DNA from: CAMEON01 sp045643785
Lineage (GTDB): Bacteria; Bacillota; Clostridia; Oscillospirales; CAG-272
Assembly (NCBI GenBank): GCA_045643785.1
Contig: JAZRFR010000229.1
Span: 1 to 26,307 of the forward strand
DNA: 26,307 nucleotides
Direction: 5' to 3'
Every line of letters begins with the position of its first letter. Position 1 is the stretch's first letter. The position numbers were made by a program, and so were the translations under genes. The notes below the pieces were generated by a model that did no database searches, had not been told where the DNA came from, and saw nothing but the letters and a program-made list of their open reading frames with translations. Positions 7,350-15,099 of this stretch are shown here, piece after piece.

Positions 7350-7814
7350 TTGAAATACAAAATGATGAGATATAACGATGAGATCCATCTGTTACTCTTT
7401 ACCGGTGACATACAGATTCTCACGACAGACGAGGCTCGTCGTTACGTGTTCGATTTTGATTCGGTTGAACTTCCGGAGGGGGCGGACATGTCACACATCT
7501 TTGACGATTACGAAGGAGAGCTCCTTGTATCTCTGGAGGACAACGGCAACCTGACCGTTTATAATTCTCGGTTCATTCGAGAACTGGCTATGCCGTCCGA
7601 ATTCCCGTACCTCTCGGTACCCGAGTATGCTGCAGCGCACGAAAAGAAAGGTAGCATTATTCGTCGCCTGTGCGGCGAAGGAAGAATTGAAGGCGCCGTT
7701 CAGATCGGCGCCACATGGCTGATACCGAAGAATGCCCCATATCCCGACGATCGCAGAGCCGGTCGAGACATGTCCAAACGATATCAAAGAAAAACTGAAA
7801 TATTGACCGAGTAA
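7350..7814 (+). CDS. Small winged-HTH protein, operon gene 1
   Basis: A 154-residue protein. The N-terminal half (1-80) is an acidic beta-rich domain that I do not recognise, roughly like a DUF2442-type small fold. Residues about 86-135 form an excisionase/MerR-like winged HTH: YLSVPEYAAAHEKKGSIIRRL, then a wing ending TWLIPKNAPYPDDRR. The same domain with the same W-x-I-x-K-N-x-P-x-P-x-D-x-R-R ending occurs in the next gene. The start is a TTG at 7350, because GGAGG lies 7-9 bases before it; an ATG at 7362 is the alternative. First gene after the promoter at 7284; 21 bases separate it from gene 2. Likely a DNA-binding accessory or regulator of the element. Confidence 0.75.
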   Translation: MKYKMMRYNDEIHLLLFTGDIQILTTDEARRYVFDFDSVELPEGADMSHIFDDYEGELLVSLEDNGNLTVYNSRFIRELAMPSEFPYLSVPEYAAAHEKKGSIIRRLCGEGRIEGAVQIGATWLIPKNAPYPDDRRAGRDMSKRYQRKTEILTE

Positions 7815-7835
7815 CGGTCATGCCGGAGAGACTGT

Positions 7836-9161
7836 ATGAGCAAGCACCTGATTTCTCGTGTTATTATGTTGCCGGACGGAACAGTCCACATCGCGCTTTT
7901 GGACAGACAAACTGTAGCATGTACCCCCGACAATCTTTCGGAACTTCTTTCGGATCCCTACGGCTTTATCGAGAAGGGGCAGTTTGAAAGTAAGGCCACT
8001 ACCAAGGTCGTCAACCCCGAGCACAGCGCGTTGGAGCATGTCAAAGGTCTGACCCTTCTTCGCATTTACAGCGACGCAGAGATCGTCTGTGTTTTTCCCA
8101 AACTGTTTCACTCCTTATTCGACTCCATCGGAGCCTCCTCAACAGAACCACTTGATCTTACAAATCTCGTAATGGACATGGACTTGTCTGACGAAAAACA
8201 TTTCCTCATGAAATTCTTTTTTGATTTCACCAACGAGCCGCGTTCCAAGCTGGTCGTTCAACGCAAACTCGGCTTGGATGTCGAAGTAAGAAACGAGATC
8301 ATGCAGGAAACCTTCAATACCATTTTCGCGAAGGCGGCTCCTGAGGAGAATGCTTCTGCACCCGATAGGGCCGAAAGCAGCGAGCCTCTGTTCCCGGCCG
8401 CGAAGGAACCGGAAGATGTTTTTGTAAGCATGCAAGATTTCGCGGACATGCACGGTGTCAGTTACTCTACCGTCTCCGGTTGGGTCAAAAAAGATAAGCT
8501 TCGAGGCGTCAAAAAAGAAAACGGCAGGATCTGGATCAACAAGAATTCTCCTATTCCCGAAGACGAACGACGCAACCGTCCCATGCCGCCGAAATCCGCG
8601 CAGGGAATTGAAAAGTACATGACACCGGAGAATGGCTTCAATCGACAAGAGGCTACACAGGATTACATCCGGAATAACAACATCGTCTCTCCGGAGTTAG
8701 GTGCGTTTATTAACAACTACGATGAGATAAAATATTACGAATCAAAATTTTACCGCGAAGTGAATTGGAACTTCAGGAGAGCACTTATTATCGATATAGA
8801 ACCCGACTATTTTTCGGAGTCTGCTCAAATGACGAATCGGCAATTGATTCAAGCCGGGAAGTCGCCGCGTGTCCCGGGAAAAGACCATGTGGAGTTCCAT
8901 ATACATCACATCGGGCAAAAATCCAACTCGCCGTTTGCGATCATACCCGGCGATGTGCATCTCAAACAATATTCAGTATTTCACACCTCAATTTCCAAAG
9001 GAATAAAAGTGGAAAATGAAGAAGACGTCCACGACGATCTATTTAAGGCACACAAGAAAGCCTTTTGGTTACGCTATCTGCAGGAATATGATAAAACGGG
9101 AATTTACAACGACATTGAACACACCAACCTGAGACATAAGAAAAATGGCAAAAACAAATAA
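7836..9161 (+). CDS. Winged-HTH plus HNH/LHH-type nuclease protein, operon gene 2
   Basis: A 441-residue protein. Residues 1-165 are an unrecognised alpha/beta domain; 166-194 is an Ala/Pro/Glu linker. Residues 196-245 are a winged HTH (FVSMQDFADMHGVSYSTVSGWV...WINKNSPIPEDERR), related to that of gene 1. The C-terminal part contains EFHIHHIGQK (His355, His357, His358) followed by His375 and His383, with spacing like HNH/Endonuclease VII nucleases of the LHH type (ELHHxGQ...P...H). Those enzymes use a metal ion to cut DNA. I see no RuvC domain, so this is not IscB or Cas9. The start has a GGAGAG ribosome site. Its last 17 bases overlap the start of the transposase gene, so the two are translationally coupled and probably work together. 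Confidence 0.75.
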   Translation: MSKHLISRVIMLPDGTVHIALLDRQTVACTPDNLSELLSDPYGFIEKGQFESKATTKVVNPEHSALEHVKGLTLLRIYSDAEIVCVFPKLFHSLFDSIGASSTEPLDLTNLVMDMDLSDEKHFLMKFFFDFTNEPRSKLVVQRKLGLDVEVRNEIMQETFNTIFAKAAPEENASAPDRAESSEPLFPAAKEPEDVFVSMQDFADMHGVSYSTVSGWVKKDKLRGVKKENGRIWINKNSPIPEDERRNRPMPPKSAQGIEKYMTPENGFNRQEATQDYIRNNNIVSPELGAFINNYDEIKYYESKFYREVNWNFRRALIIDIEPDYFSESAQMTNRQLIQAGKSPRVPGKDHVEFHIHHIGQKSNSPFAIIPGDVHLKQYSVFHTSISKGIKVENEEDVHDDLFKAHKKAFWLRYLQEYDKTGIYNDIEHTNLRHKKNGKNK

Positions 9162-11103
9162 AAAAACACCACGCTCCTCAACGAAAAAGAAGACCAATGA
9201 TCCAAATAGCCGGATCGAAGCGTTTCTCCAATACTTTGAACAAGAAATTCCGGATGTGCGTGAGGAACTTGCCAATACCATTCCCGCGTATAATATGCTA
9301 CTGTCCCTTAACGCTAAATCTTTTGAAGAGCTTTCCCTTATGGCCATAGCCAAAGAGAGCGGAATAAGTTGTATATCTCGTTTTTCCTACATGGACGTGA
9401 AGCCGGTATGCGTCAGCTGTGGCTCAGAGGAGAGGGTTCATCGCGTGGAGGAAAACCTGTACAGATGCCGGACGTGCAACAAAAAATTTTCTCTGAACCC
9501 GAACAGCATTTGCTCCGGTACGAAATGTCCTGCGGTAACGTGGATGCAGGTATTACACTGCCTCCTGGATAACTATACAGTCCAACGGACCTGTCGCTAC
9601 TGCCGCATTGCACCGGAGACCTACTACAGCATCCGGGCGAAGCTGTTTTACGCCATGCAGATCCTGCTCGAGGAAGTTAAGCTCTACGGGCTGATCGAAT
9701 GCGACAATACCGAGGTCCATCTCAGCTACAAGGGGATCGACCTGACGGACGACGAATTTCCCGAGAATAGTGTGTTCGACACGATCAACCTGATTCCCCG
9801 ACAGGCTCGCAAACGCGGAGGGCCGTATTCCAATGCGGAGAAAAATGTAAATTCCGTTCATATGTATGCGGCCATCGATAATTACGGGCACTGCATCGTG
9901 CGGTACGTTGGCATTGGAAGTGCAACGGCCACGAAGCTGGAGCGTGCGGTACCTTTTTCGCGGTATTTGAAAGAAGTGCCAGCAAAGGATCCGTTCCCCT
10001 TGACAAAGAAGGAGCCCAAAGTCGATCTTTACGATTCCAAGAATACCTTGATCGTTTCAGACGAAGAAAAGGCCATTGCCAAGTACGTTGCGAAAATAGA
10101 AATGCCCCACGAGTCTCACGTATTCAGCAAAAAAGGTAAGCAGAGGAAGCTCAGCGAGGGCAGTCATAATATCCAGCGTGTCAACGCTCTGCACAATCGC
10201 CTCAAGAACTTCCTGCGGAAAGCCAACTTCGTCTCCTCAAGGTATCTGCCGGGCTATCTTATTCTATTCGAGTTTGTTGAAAACACAGGGGCAACCCCCG
10301 AGGCCATCGGCCGTTTGTTCGAGATCCTGGTAACCCCCGGTCTTGGACAGTCCAAAGAGTTTTACGAAAAGCTATATACCGTTCCAGACATTTATTCTGA
10401 ATGGGGCGGGGACAACGTAGCTCTCAAGAAGATCCCGTATAACCAGATGTTGGCGGCCTTCATGTATCATCAGAAACGGGAAAAGGAAGCCGCAGGCGAG
10501 GAGCCCGGATGCGTTATGGCAGATATTTTGGAGGCCACCGGTTTTCAAAGTCCCGGGTACGTTCGACGGCTCTACAAGAATATGAAGTCAGCCGGCCTCA
10601 TGGACGATATCTGTAAGGTCATGGACGCTCCGCAAAAGGTGATCCGGCGAGAGATCCAGAAAGCGACCACCGTGCAGGTCCCGGAGAAGTTTTTGCACTA
10701 CTACGATGATTTCTGTGCTTTTCTGCAATCCGCAGACAGGGACAAGTACACGTTTGAAGAATACCTCGGAGTGCTTAACGATAAATACGGAGAAACGGTA
10801 AAAAGGACCTTGTTTCAGCATTATGTAAAACGAATAGAGGAGTTTGAGCTTCGGACGGTGAAACTTTCGGAATTGAAAGCGGAACACTGGAAGCGTAGGA
10901 GGACTGAGCCCCGCGTCAATCCCGTGTGGGAAAAGACATTCCAAACCTATATCGAGGTAAAAAAAGAATGCCCGGCGACGGCTATGAGAGATGATGTCCT
11001 TCGCATTGTGGGAGAGCGCACGGGTCTTTCTCCCAGCACGATCTCCAAACATATAGCAAAGGCTAAACGGCAGAGAAAGAAGGAGGAGCAAGCAGATGTT
11101 TGA
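9145..11103 (+). CDS. Long IS1595-like DDE transposase, operon gene 3
   Basis: A 652-residue protein, far longer than a usual IS1595 transposase (about 220-400). A zinc ribbon lies at 89-111 (CVSC...CRTC). A DDE-type core follows: Asp187 in IECDNTEVHLSYKG, Asp306 in VSDEEK, and QRVNALHNRLKNFL near 344-357, matching the N/E position of ISXO2-like nucleases. The next block FVSSRYLPGYLILFEF parallels CGVSTKYLENYISLFVWL in the right-end transposase. About 270 further residues are unfamiliar and end in a basic HTH-like tail (LSPSTISKHIAKAKRQRKK). The start overlaps gene 2 by 17 bases with no strong ribosome site, indicating coupling. It may be the catalytic partner of the HNH protein; its sequence is too diverged from the 24147 protein to be a recent copy. 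Confidence 0.82.
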   Translation: MAKTNKKTPRSSTKKKTNDPNSRIEAFLQYFEQEIPDVREELANTIPAYNMLLSLNAKSFEELSLMAIAKESGISCISRFSYMDVKPVCVSCGSEERVHRVEENLYRCRTCNKKFSLNPNSICSGTKCPAVTWMQVLHCLLDNYTVQRTCRYCRIAPETYYSIRAKLFYAMQILLEEVKLYGLIECDNTEVHLSYKGIDLTDDEFPENSVFDTINLIPRQARKRGGPYSNAEKNVNSVHMYAAIDNYGHCIVRYVGIGSATATKLERAVPFSRYLKEVPAKDPFPLTKKEPKVDLYDSKNTLIVSDEEKAIAKYVAKIEMPHESHVFSKKGKQRKLSEGSHNIQRVNALHNRLKNFLRKANFVSSRYLPGYLILFEFVENTGATPEAIGRLFEILVTPGLGQSKEFYEKLYTVPDIYSEWGGDNVALKKIPYNQMLAAFMYHQKREKEAAGEEPGCVMADILEATGFQSPGYVRRLYKNMKSAGLMDDICKVMDAPQKVIRREIQKATTVQVPEKFLHYYDDFCAFLQSADRDKYTFEEYLGVLNDKYGETVKRTLFQHYVKRIEEFELRTVKLSELKAEHWKRRRTEPRVNPVWEKTFQTYIEVKKECPATAMRDDVLRIVGERTGLSPSTISKHIAKAKRQRKKEEQADV

Positions 11104-11821
11104 CATGGGAGAGAGTCTTACCCAACAAATCTATCGCGGCAAGGATTACAACACCGACGACTGGGTGTACGGTTATCTGCTGGTTCGCCAAAAAAGATGC
11201 TTTATAGCCACAACCGATGCGCTGGATTTCATGGTGGTCCACCGCGGGAAAGCTACGATGAAGTTGATCGAGGTAGATCCCGATACGGTAGGCGTTTACA
11301 CGCTCCACAACGATTGGTATGATATCAAGGTGTTTACGGGAGATGTGCTCGAGACCGTTTCGGGACCCGGGAGTGTCTACTCCTCGGAAAATCGCATGCT
11401 GGTGCTTTATAATAGGCACGCGGGCATGTATTATGCCGACGGTCTGTTTGTCGTTGCCCCGTATGAATTTCGCTACTGTCGGATCGTAGGCAACATATAC
11501 GACGATCCTGAACTTTTCGAAACGGTTAATCTGGACGAGTCGTATGTAGAGGAAGCAACCTCCGTCCCGGAGGCAGAACGGCTTTGGCAGCTTGCAATGG
11601 ACAGTTATGAAGCAGCCACCGAAGCGGAGTGCATAGATCCAAGCACATACCGACGGGACCACGATGATACTGTGATAGACGATGAGGATGAATTGGAGGT
11701 CGATGATGGTGGCGGGCGTTGGGTAGCCGGGAACTTCGTGCGGTATGACGGTGTTGTCGCGAGAGAATATTCCACGGACGAGATTTTGCCCGAGGACGAA
11801 GAAGACAACGAGGAAGATTAA
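11096..11821 (+). CDS. YopX-family protein, operon gene 4
   Basis: A 241-residue acidic protein. Residues about 13-145 match the YopX pattern: YRGKDYNTDDWVYGYLL, then EVDPDTVGVYTLHN, a GDVL box, and the closing VGNIYDDPELFE. YopX proteins are common in phages and mobile elements; their function is unknown. Residues 150-241 are a very acidic tail (many Asp/Glu), which in other proteins can mimic DNA. The gene overlaps the transposase by 8 bases and has its own strong AAGGAGG ribosome site, so it is the last gene of the coupled operon. It is unusual to see YopX fused into a transposase operon. Confidence 0.8.
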   Translation: MFDMGESLTQQIYRGKDYNTDDWVYGYLLVRQKRCFIATTDALDFMVVHRGKATMKLIEVDPDTVGVYTLHNDWYDIKVFTGDVLETVSGPGSVYSSENRMLVLYNRHAGMYYADGLFVVAPYEFRYCRIVGNIYDDPELFETVNLDESYVEEATSVPEAERLWQLAMDSYEAATEAECIDPSTYRRDHDDTVIDDEDELEVDDGGGRWVAGNFVRYDGVVAREYSTDEILPEDEEDNEED

Positions 11822-11877
11822 ACCGATAATACACAATAACATACAATAATACACAGCAATGGAACAACACGGCAGTA

Positions 11878-12034
11878 CGGGACTTCGAGGGCCCGTGCGG
11901 GGGGCGCCCCTGAAACAGTCACAGAACCGTGTTTTCGAGAGATTATTGGTCACGCGGCAATATGGGCTATGCGTAGGGGCGACGGCCACCTACCGGCACC
12001 GACCAAAAAACGCCGAAGAGAAAACGAAGTCCCG
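11878..12034 (+). ncRNA. Candidate structured RNA, possibly raiA-motif-like
   Basis: A perfect 10-bp helix closes the region: CGGGACTTCG (11878-11887) with CGAAGTCCCG (12025-12034). Nested inside are TTGGTC (11946-11951) with GACCAA (12001-12006) and GTAGG (11973-11977) with CCTAC (11989-11993), plus a small hairpin around 11915-11935 and a G/C-rich block at 11899-11910. A strong terminator follows at 12071, and no ribosome site or credible gene lies within. The conserved-looking segment around ATTATTGGTCACGCG reminds me of the raiA RNA motif of Firmicutes, but this is memory, not a search. The 5' end is uncertain; the promoter may lie in or just after the YopX gene. Confidence 0.6.
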
Positions 12035-12070
12035 ATATGCTCCGTGGAGAGTCGAAGGGATATACTGAGT

Positions 12071-12114
12071 GCAGTTTTCACGATCTTTTCGTGAAACTGC
12101 GCTCTTTTTCTTTT
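12071..12114 (+). terminator. Terminator after structured RNA
   Basis: Stem GCAGTTTTCACG (12071-12082) with CGTGAAACTGC (12090-12100), one bulged T, loop ATCTTTT, then GCTCTTTTTCTTTT. It would end both the RNA and read-through from the operon. Confidence 0.85.
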
Positions 12115-12144
12115 GCAACGGAATCATTTGCATTATACCCCCAA

Positions 12145-12170
12145 AACAAAAAGAGCGCTCCCAAGCGCTC
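12145..12170 (-). terminator. Terminator of the 31-codon gene
   Basis: On the minus strand a 7-bp stem GAGCGCT/AGCGCTC... read as GAGCGCTTGGGAGCGCTC (12170-12153), followed by TTTTTGTTTT. It begins one base after the stop codon of the small gene. Confidence 0.8.
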
Positions 12171-12171
12171 A

Positions 12172-12267
12172 TTATCGATTTATTTGCGGTACATGGCCTG
12201 TTTTTTGGGGGAATCGTTTTCGCAGTAGTAACCAGTCTGCACGTTCCAAAAGTGGTAAAATGTACAT
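12172..12267 (-). CDS. 31-residue small protein with its own promoter and terminator
   Basis: A tiny open frame starting MYILPLLERADWLLL and ending PQINR, basic in its second half with a short hydrophobic patch near the N-terminus. It is supported by context rather than length: promoter TTGCAA-N17-TATAAT at 12310-12282, a leader of only about 8-10 bases, a GGTGAGG ribosome site 4 bases before ATG, and an intrinsic terminator one base after the stop. The unit is convergent with the structured RNA and divergent from the integrase gene. I recognise no family. It might be a small regulatory or toxin-like peptide, or the transcript might act as an RNA. Confidence 0.5.
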   Translation of the reverse strand: MYILPLLERADWLLLRKRFPQKTGHVPQINR

Positions 12268-12281
12268 TATGCCTCACCCGC

Positions 12282-12310
12282 ATTATACCACATATCCTTG
12301 ATTTTTGCAA
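12282..12310 (-). promoter_or_regulatory. Promoter of the 31-codon gene
   Basis: Minus strand TTGCAA (12310-12305), 17-base spacer ending in TGTGG (extended -10), TATAAT (12287-12282). Confidence 0.75.
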
Positions 12311-12417
12311 TATATTTTCTGATTTTTCTGTGAAATATCTATTCACTTTCAAGGAATTGTCGTACTGGGTGTGGTATCTCAATATTAAACGACTGAAAAG
12401 AAAGTGAGGATCAAGCA

Positions 12418-13515
12418 ATGCCAAGGCGAGGAGATCGAGTTTATCGGCGCAAGGATGGATTGTGGGAAGCGCGTTATGTCAAAGGTTTGGATGCTTCCGG
12501 AAAGAAGAAGTATGGCTCAGTGTACGGCAAGACTTGCCGGGAGGCTAAGGAAAAGCAGAAAGCCGCTGAAGACAATCTCCTGCTGTTTCAGACCCCCGTA
12601 GGGCCTCATAACGTCACCGTAGGGCGTTTGGTGACCGAATGGCTATACATCAACCGCCAACGGCTCAAGCCCTCTACGTGGCAACGATACGAGGGATTCT
12701 GGCGCAATCATATTGAAAGGCACTTGTGCAACGTGTCCGCGATGAATTGCACCACCGTATTTCTATATGAGTATGCCACGGAACGCTTGGATCATGGCCT
12801 ATCTCCGTGCTCTGTGAATGCGGTGTTGATTTTCCTCCATTCCTGTTTCCAATACGGCCACAAGCAATACCGACTTCCTGTACCGGAAATTGTGTACTTC
12901 CCGCAGGAAGATAAAGAGATGCGGGTTCTGTCTTCCGACGAACAGAAACTGCTGGAAACCTACATACTGCAGGATATGGATATCTACAAGCTGGGGGTGC
13001 TGTTGACCCTGTACACCGGACTTCGCATCGGCGAGCTTTGTGCCCTACGTTGGGAAAATATCGAAAAAGGTCAGATAGCCGTCCGCGGCACCATGCAACG
13101 CTTGCGTAAAACTGACAACTCCGGAAGCACCGTTGTGGTGGGTCCTCCAAAAACCAAGTCTTCCCTGCGAACCATTCCTATTCCCTCCTTCCTGTCCGAG
13201 CGTTTAGAAGCATTCCGCACGAAGAATCCAGATCTGACCTACTTTCTGGGAACCCCGGGTAAACCGGTCGTGGAACCGCGTGTCATGCAATACCGGTTCA
13301 AAAAATACATGTCGGATCTGCACATAGAAGGCGCTACGTTCCATACGCTTCGGCATACGTTCGCAACGCGTTGCGTGGACAGCTTCGATTTCGAAATCAA
13401 GAGTTTGAGCGAAATTTTGGGACACTCCTCCGTCGTTATTACTCTTAAAAAATACGTCCACTCCTCTATGGATCTCAAACGCAAGAACATGGATAAGCTG
13501 CGGCTTTTGCCGTAA
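12418..13515 (+). CDS. Tyrosine recombinase (phage/ICE-type integrase)
   Basis: A 365-residue integrase of normal length for Tn916-like enzymes. Residues 6-55 are an arm-binding, AP2-like N-terminal domain (RVYRRKDGLWEARYVKG). About 65-155 is the SAM-like core-binding domain. The catalytic domain keeps the full set: Arg203 (TGLRIGELCALRW), a Lys near 245-247 (PPKTKSSLRTIPIP), His309 and Arg312 (HTLRH), His336 (LGHSS) and the nucleophile Tyr346 (KKYVH). It therefore looks active. A GTGAGGA ribosome site precedes the start. No xis gene lies directly beside it, although the winged-HTH protein at 7350 is excisionase-like. It may be a remnant of an earlier integrative element or serve as a resolvase for this one. 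Confidence 0.93.
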   Translation: MPRRGDRVYRRKDGLWEARYVKGLDASGKKKYGSVYGKTCREAKEKQKAAEDNLLLFQTPVGPHNVTVGRLVTEWLYINRQRLKPSTWQRYEGFWRNHIERHLCNVSAMNCTTVFLYEYATERLDHGLSPCSVNAVLIFLHSCFQYGHKQYRLPVPEIVYFPQEDKEMRVLSSDEQKLLETYILQDMDIYKLGVLLTLYTGLRIGELCALRWENIEKGQIAVRGTMQRLRKTDNSGSTVVVGPPKTKSSLRTIPIPSFLSERLEAFRTKNPDLTYFLGTPGKPVVEPRVMQYRFKKYMSDLHIEGATFHTLRHTFATRCVDSFDFEIKSLSEILGHSSVVITLKKYVHSSMDLKRKNMDKLRLLP

Positions 13516-13529
13516 AATTTTAAAGGATA

Positions 13530-13579
13530 GCACGCAAGAAATAAGCCTGACAATGCTTTTCTTGCGTGCGTTTATTTTG
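13530..13579 (+). terminator. Terminator of integrase gene
   Basis: A 12-bp stem GCACGCAAGAAA (13530-13541) with TTTCTTGCGTGC (13558-13569), a 16-base loop, then GTTTATTTT. Confidence 0.8.
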
Positions 13580-13662
13580 GTTACTTTTATGAAACAAATT
13601 TTGATGATTTCGTAAATTCTGCTGTTTCCAAAAAGAATACCGAAAAATGACGGAGAAACACC

Positions 13663-15099
13663 ATGAAATTTTGCAAGTATTGCGGAAGAGAACTCAACGA
13701 AAAAGAGCGCTGCTCCTGCCCCGATTCTGCAGCCACAAACAAGAAGCTTCTTCTCACCACCATAGGTGTAGGAGTGATCACCTTGATTGTGATTGCGATT
13801 ATCCTGATTGCCATTAAGGGGGTGGCTCCTACCGATAACTCCACTCCCGAAACCTCATCGGATACTCTTCAAGGCACCAATGCTGTCATGAGCGATCCTT
13901 TTGTGACCGATTCACCTTCGATCCCTACAGACACGGATTCCGATACCGAGACCGAGCAATCCGTTTCGGATGAGACTGGGGATCTTTCTGAGACCATGAT
14001 CGGCGAGACCACGGCTCCTGCCGACGAAACCACCGAGTCACCGGCCGAGACCACCTTTGAACCCACCCCCGAAACCACCATTCAAGAAACCGAACCGGTT
14101 CCAAACGATCCCGATGTTCCGACAATATTAGTGGATCCATTCGAATTCTTTGTTGCCGATTTGAGTTTTGACGGCCATGATGGGACCGGAACAGCATCCG
14201 TGATCACCAACGACAATGAGCTCATTGAGAAACTGATCGGTGAAGAACCGTCATCCGACAACGAGGAAGCTTTTGGACAATGGTTTGCTCAATATGTCAT
14301 ATATGAAACGCATGTAAAAAACATCTCTGTAAAAATATCCGCCGAAAGTAACCTTTCGAATGGTGATGAAATTACGGTTACAGTTACCGTTCCAGAGTTC
14401 TTGACGGACAAGATTAAGAATGCATCTAAAACCTATGTAGTAACAAATCTTCCCGAGCTTCAAGAGGTGGATATTTTGTCCATGCTTGAAATTACTTTCC
14501 GAGGCGTTTCTGGCGAGGCGAGCGCTCGCGTTGAGTATTCAGCAGAACATGATTATTTGTCGCGTCTAAATTATTCCGTCTCACCCAGTTCTTTTGATCT
14601 GTCAAATGGTGATGCGGTTACGATAACATTGTCAGACGCCTATATTCAATATTTAGCCGAGGAATACAACATTGTACCGACCGAAAGGGTGCGAATGGAG
14701 ATCGTATCTGGATTATCTGAATATGTAATGGTCCCAGATCAACTTCCCGCGGCCCAACTAATGAACATTGCGGACAGATACCTTGCAGAGGTTGAAGAAA
14801 ATTATGACGGATACGGAATGTTCACAGCTGAATCGTTTAATAGCGAAGGAATCTATTGGATGACACAAAAGGAAGAATCATTCATTTACGGAAAAGCCAA
14901 GACTCAGCTGGTGTTTGTTGTTTCCTATGTTGAATATCTACATGGTGAATATTTCGAAACCCAATATCCGTGCCTGGTGTTCAAAAATCTTTTGATCGAT
15001 CCCGCGGGAAATATAGAGATCTATTATGAGGACGGCATGTCCACATTCTATACCATCGAACAGTTTGAGATGGATTATTATGTTGGCAAAATAGGATAA
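13663..15099 (+). CDS. Zinc-ribbon, membrane-anchored surface protein
   Basis: A 478-residue protein with a short cytoplasmic zinc ribbon (Cys4, Cys7, Cys17, Cys19), one transmembrane helix at about 29-50, then a Thr/Glu/Ser/Pro-rich stalk (about 53-150) and an extracellular part of about 330 residues. The outer part seems to hold two or more related beta-sandwich units: GDEITVTVTVPE...KTYVVTNLPEL and the later NGDAVTITLSDA segment are alike. This zinc-ribbon/TM/stalk layout is common in Firmicutes proteins of unknown role. The ribosome site is CGGAGA. It lies between the integrase terminator and the Rhs promoter; I found no clear promoter of its own. It could be an anchor or partner for the Rhs protein, but that is only a guess from position. 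Confidence 0.75.
   Translation: MKFCKYCGRELNEKERCSCPDSAATNKKLLLTTIGVGVITLIVIAIILIAIKGVAPTDNSTPETSSDTLQGTNAVMSDPFVTDSPSIPTDTDSDTETEQSVSDETGDLSETMIGETTAPADETTESPAETTFEPTPETTIQETEPVPNDPDVPTILVDPFEFFVADLSFDGHDGTGTASVITNDNELIEKLIGEEPSSDNEEAFGQWFAQYVIYETHVKNISVKISAESNLSNGDEITVTVTVPEFLTDKIKNASKTYVVTNLPELQEVDILSMLEITFRGVSGEASARVEYSAEHDYLSRLNYSVSPSSFDLSNGDAVTITLSDAYIQYLAEEYNIVPTERVRMEIVSGLSEYVMVPDQLPAAQLMNIADRYLAEVEENYDGYGMFTAESFNSEGIYWMTQKEESFIYGKAKTQLVFVVSYVEYLHGEYFETQYPCLVFKNLLIDPAGNIEIYYEDGMSTFYTIEQFEMDYYVGKIG

Noticed and set aside
7836..12034. IscB/HEARO-type RNA-guided nuclease system (HNH gene plus nearby RNA)
   Set aside because: The HNH-type protein has no RuvC-like parts or bridge helix, and the RNA lies after, not before, the gene and is separated by two genes. 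An RNA link remains possible but is not supported.
11859..12068. 69-codon open frame over the structured RNA
   Set aside because: No ribosome site; the nucleotide pairing pattern explains the sequence better than coding.
11990..12424. 144-codon minus-strand open frame
   Set aside because: It spans two terminators and a promoter and has no ribosome site; the 31-codon gene in another frame fits the signals.
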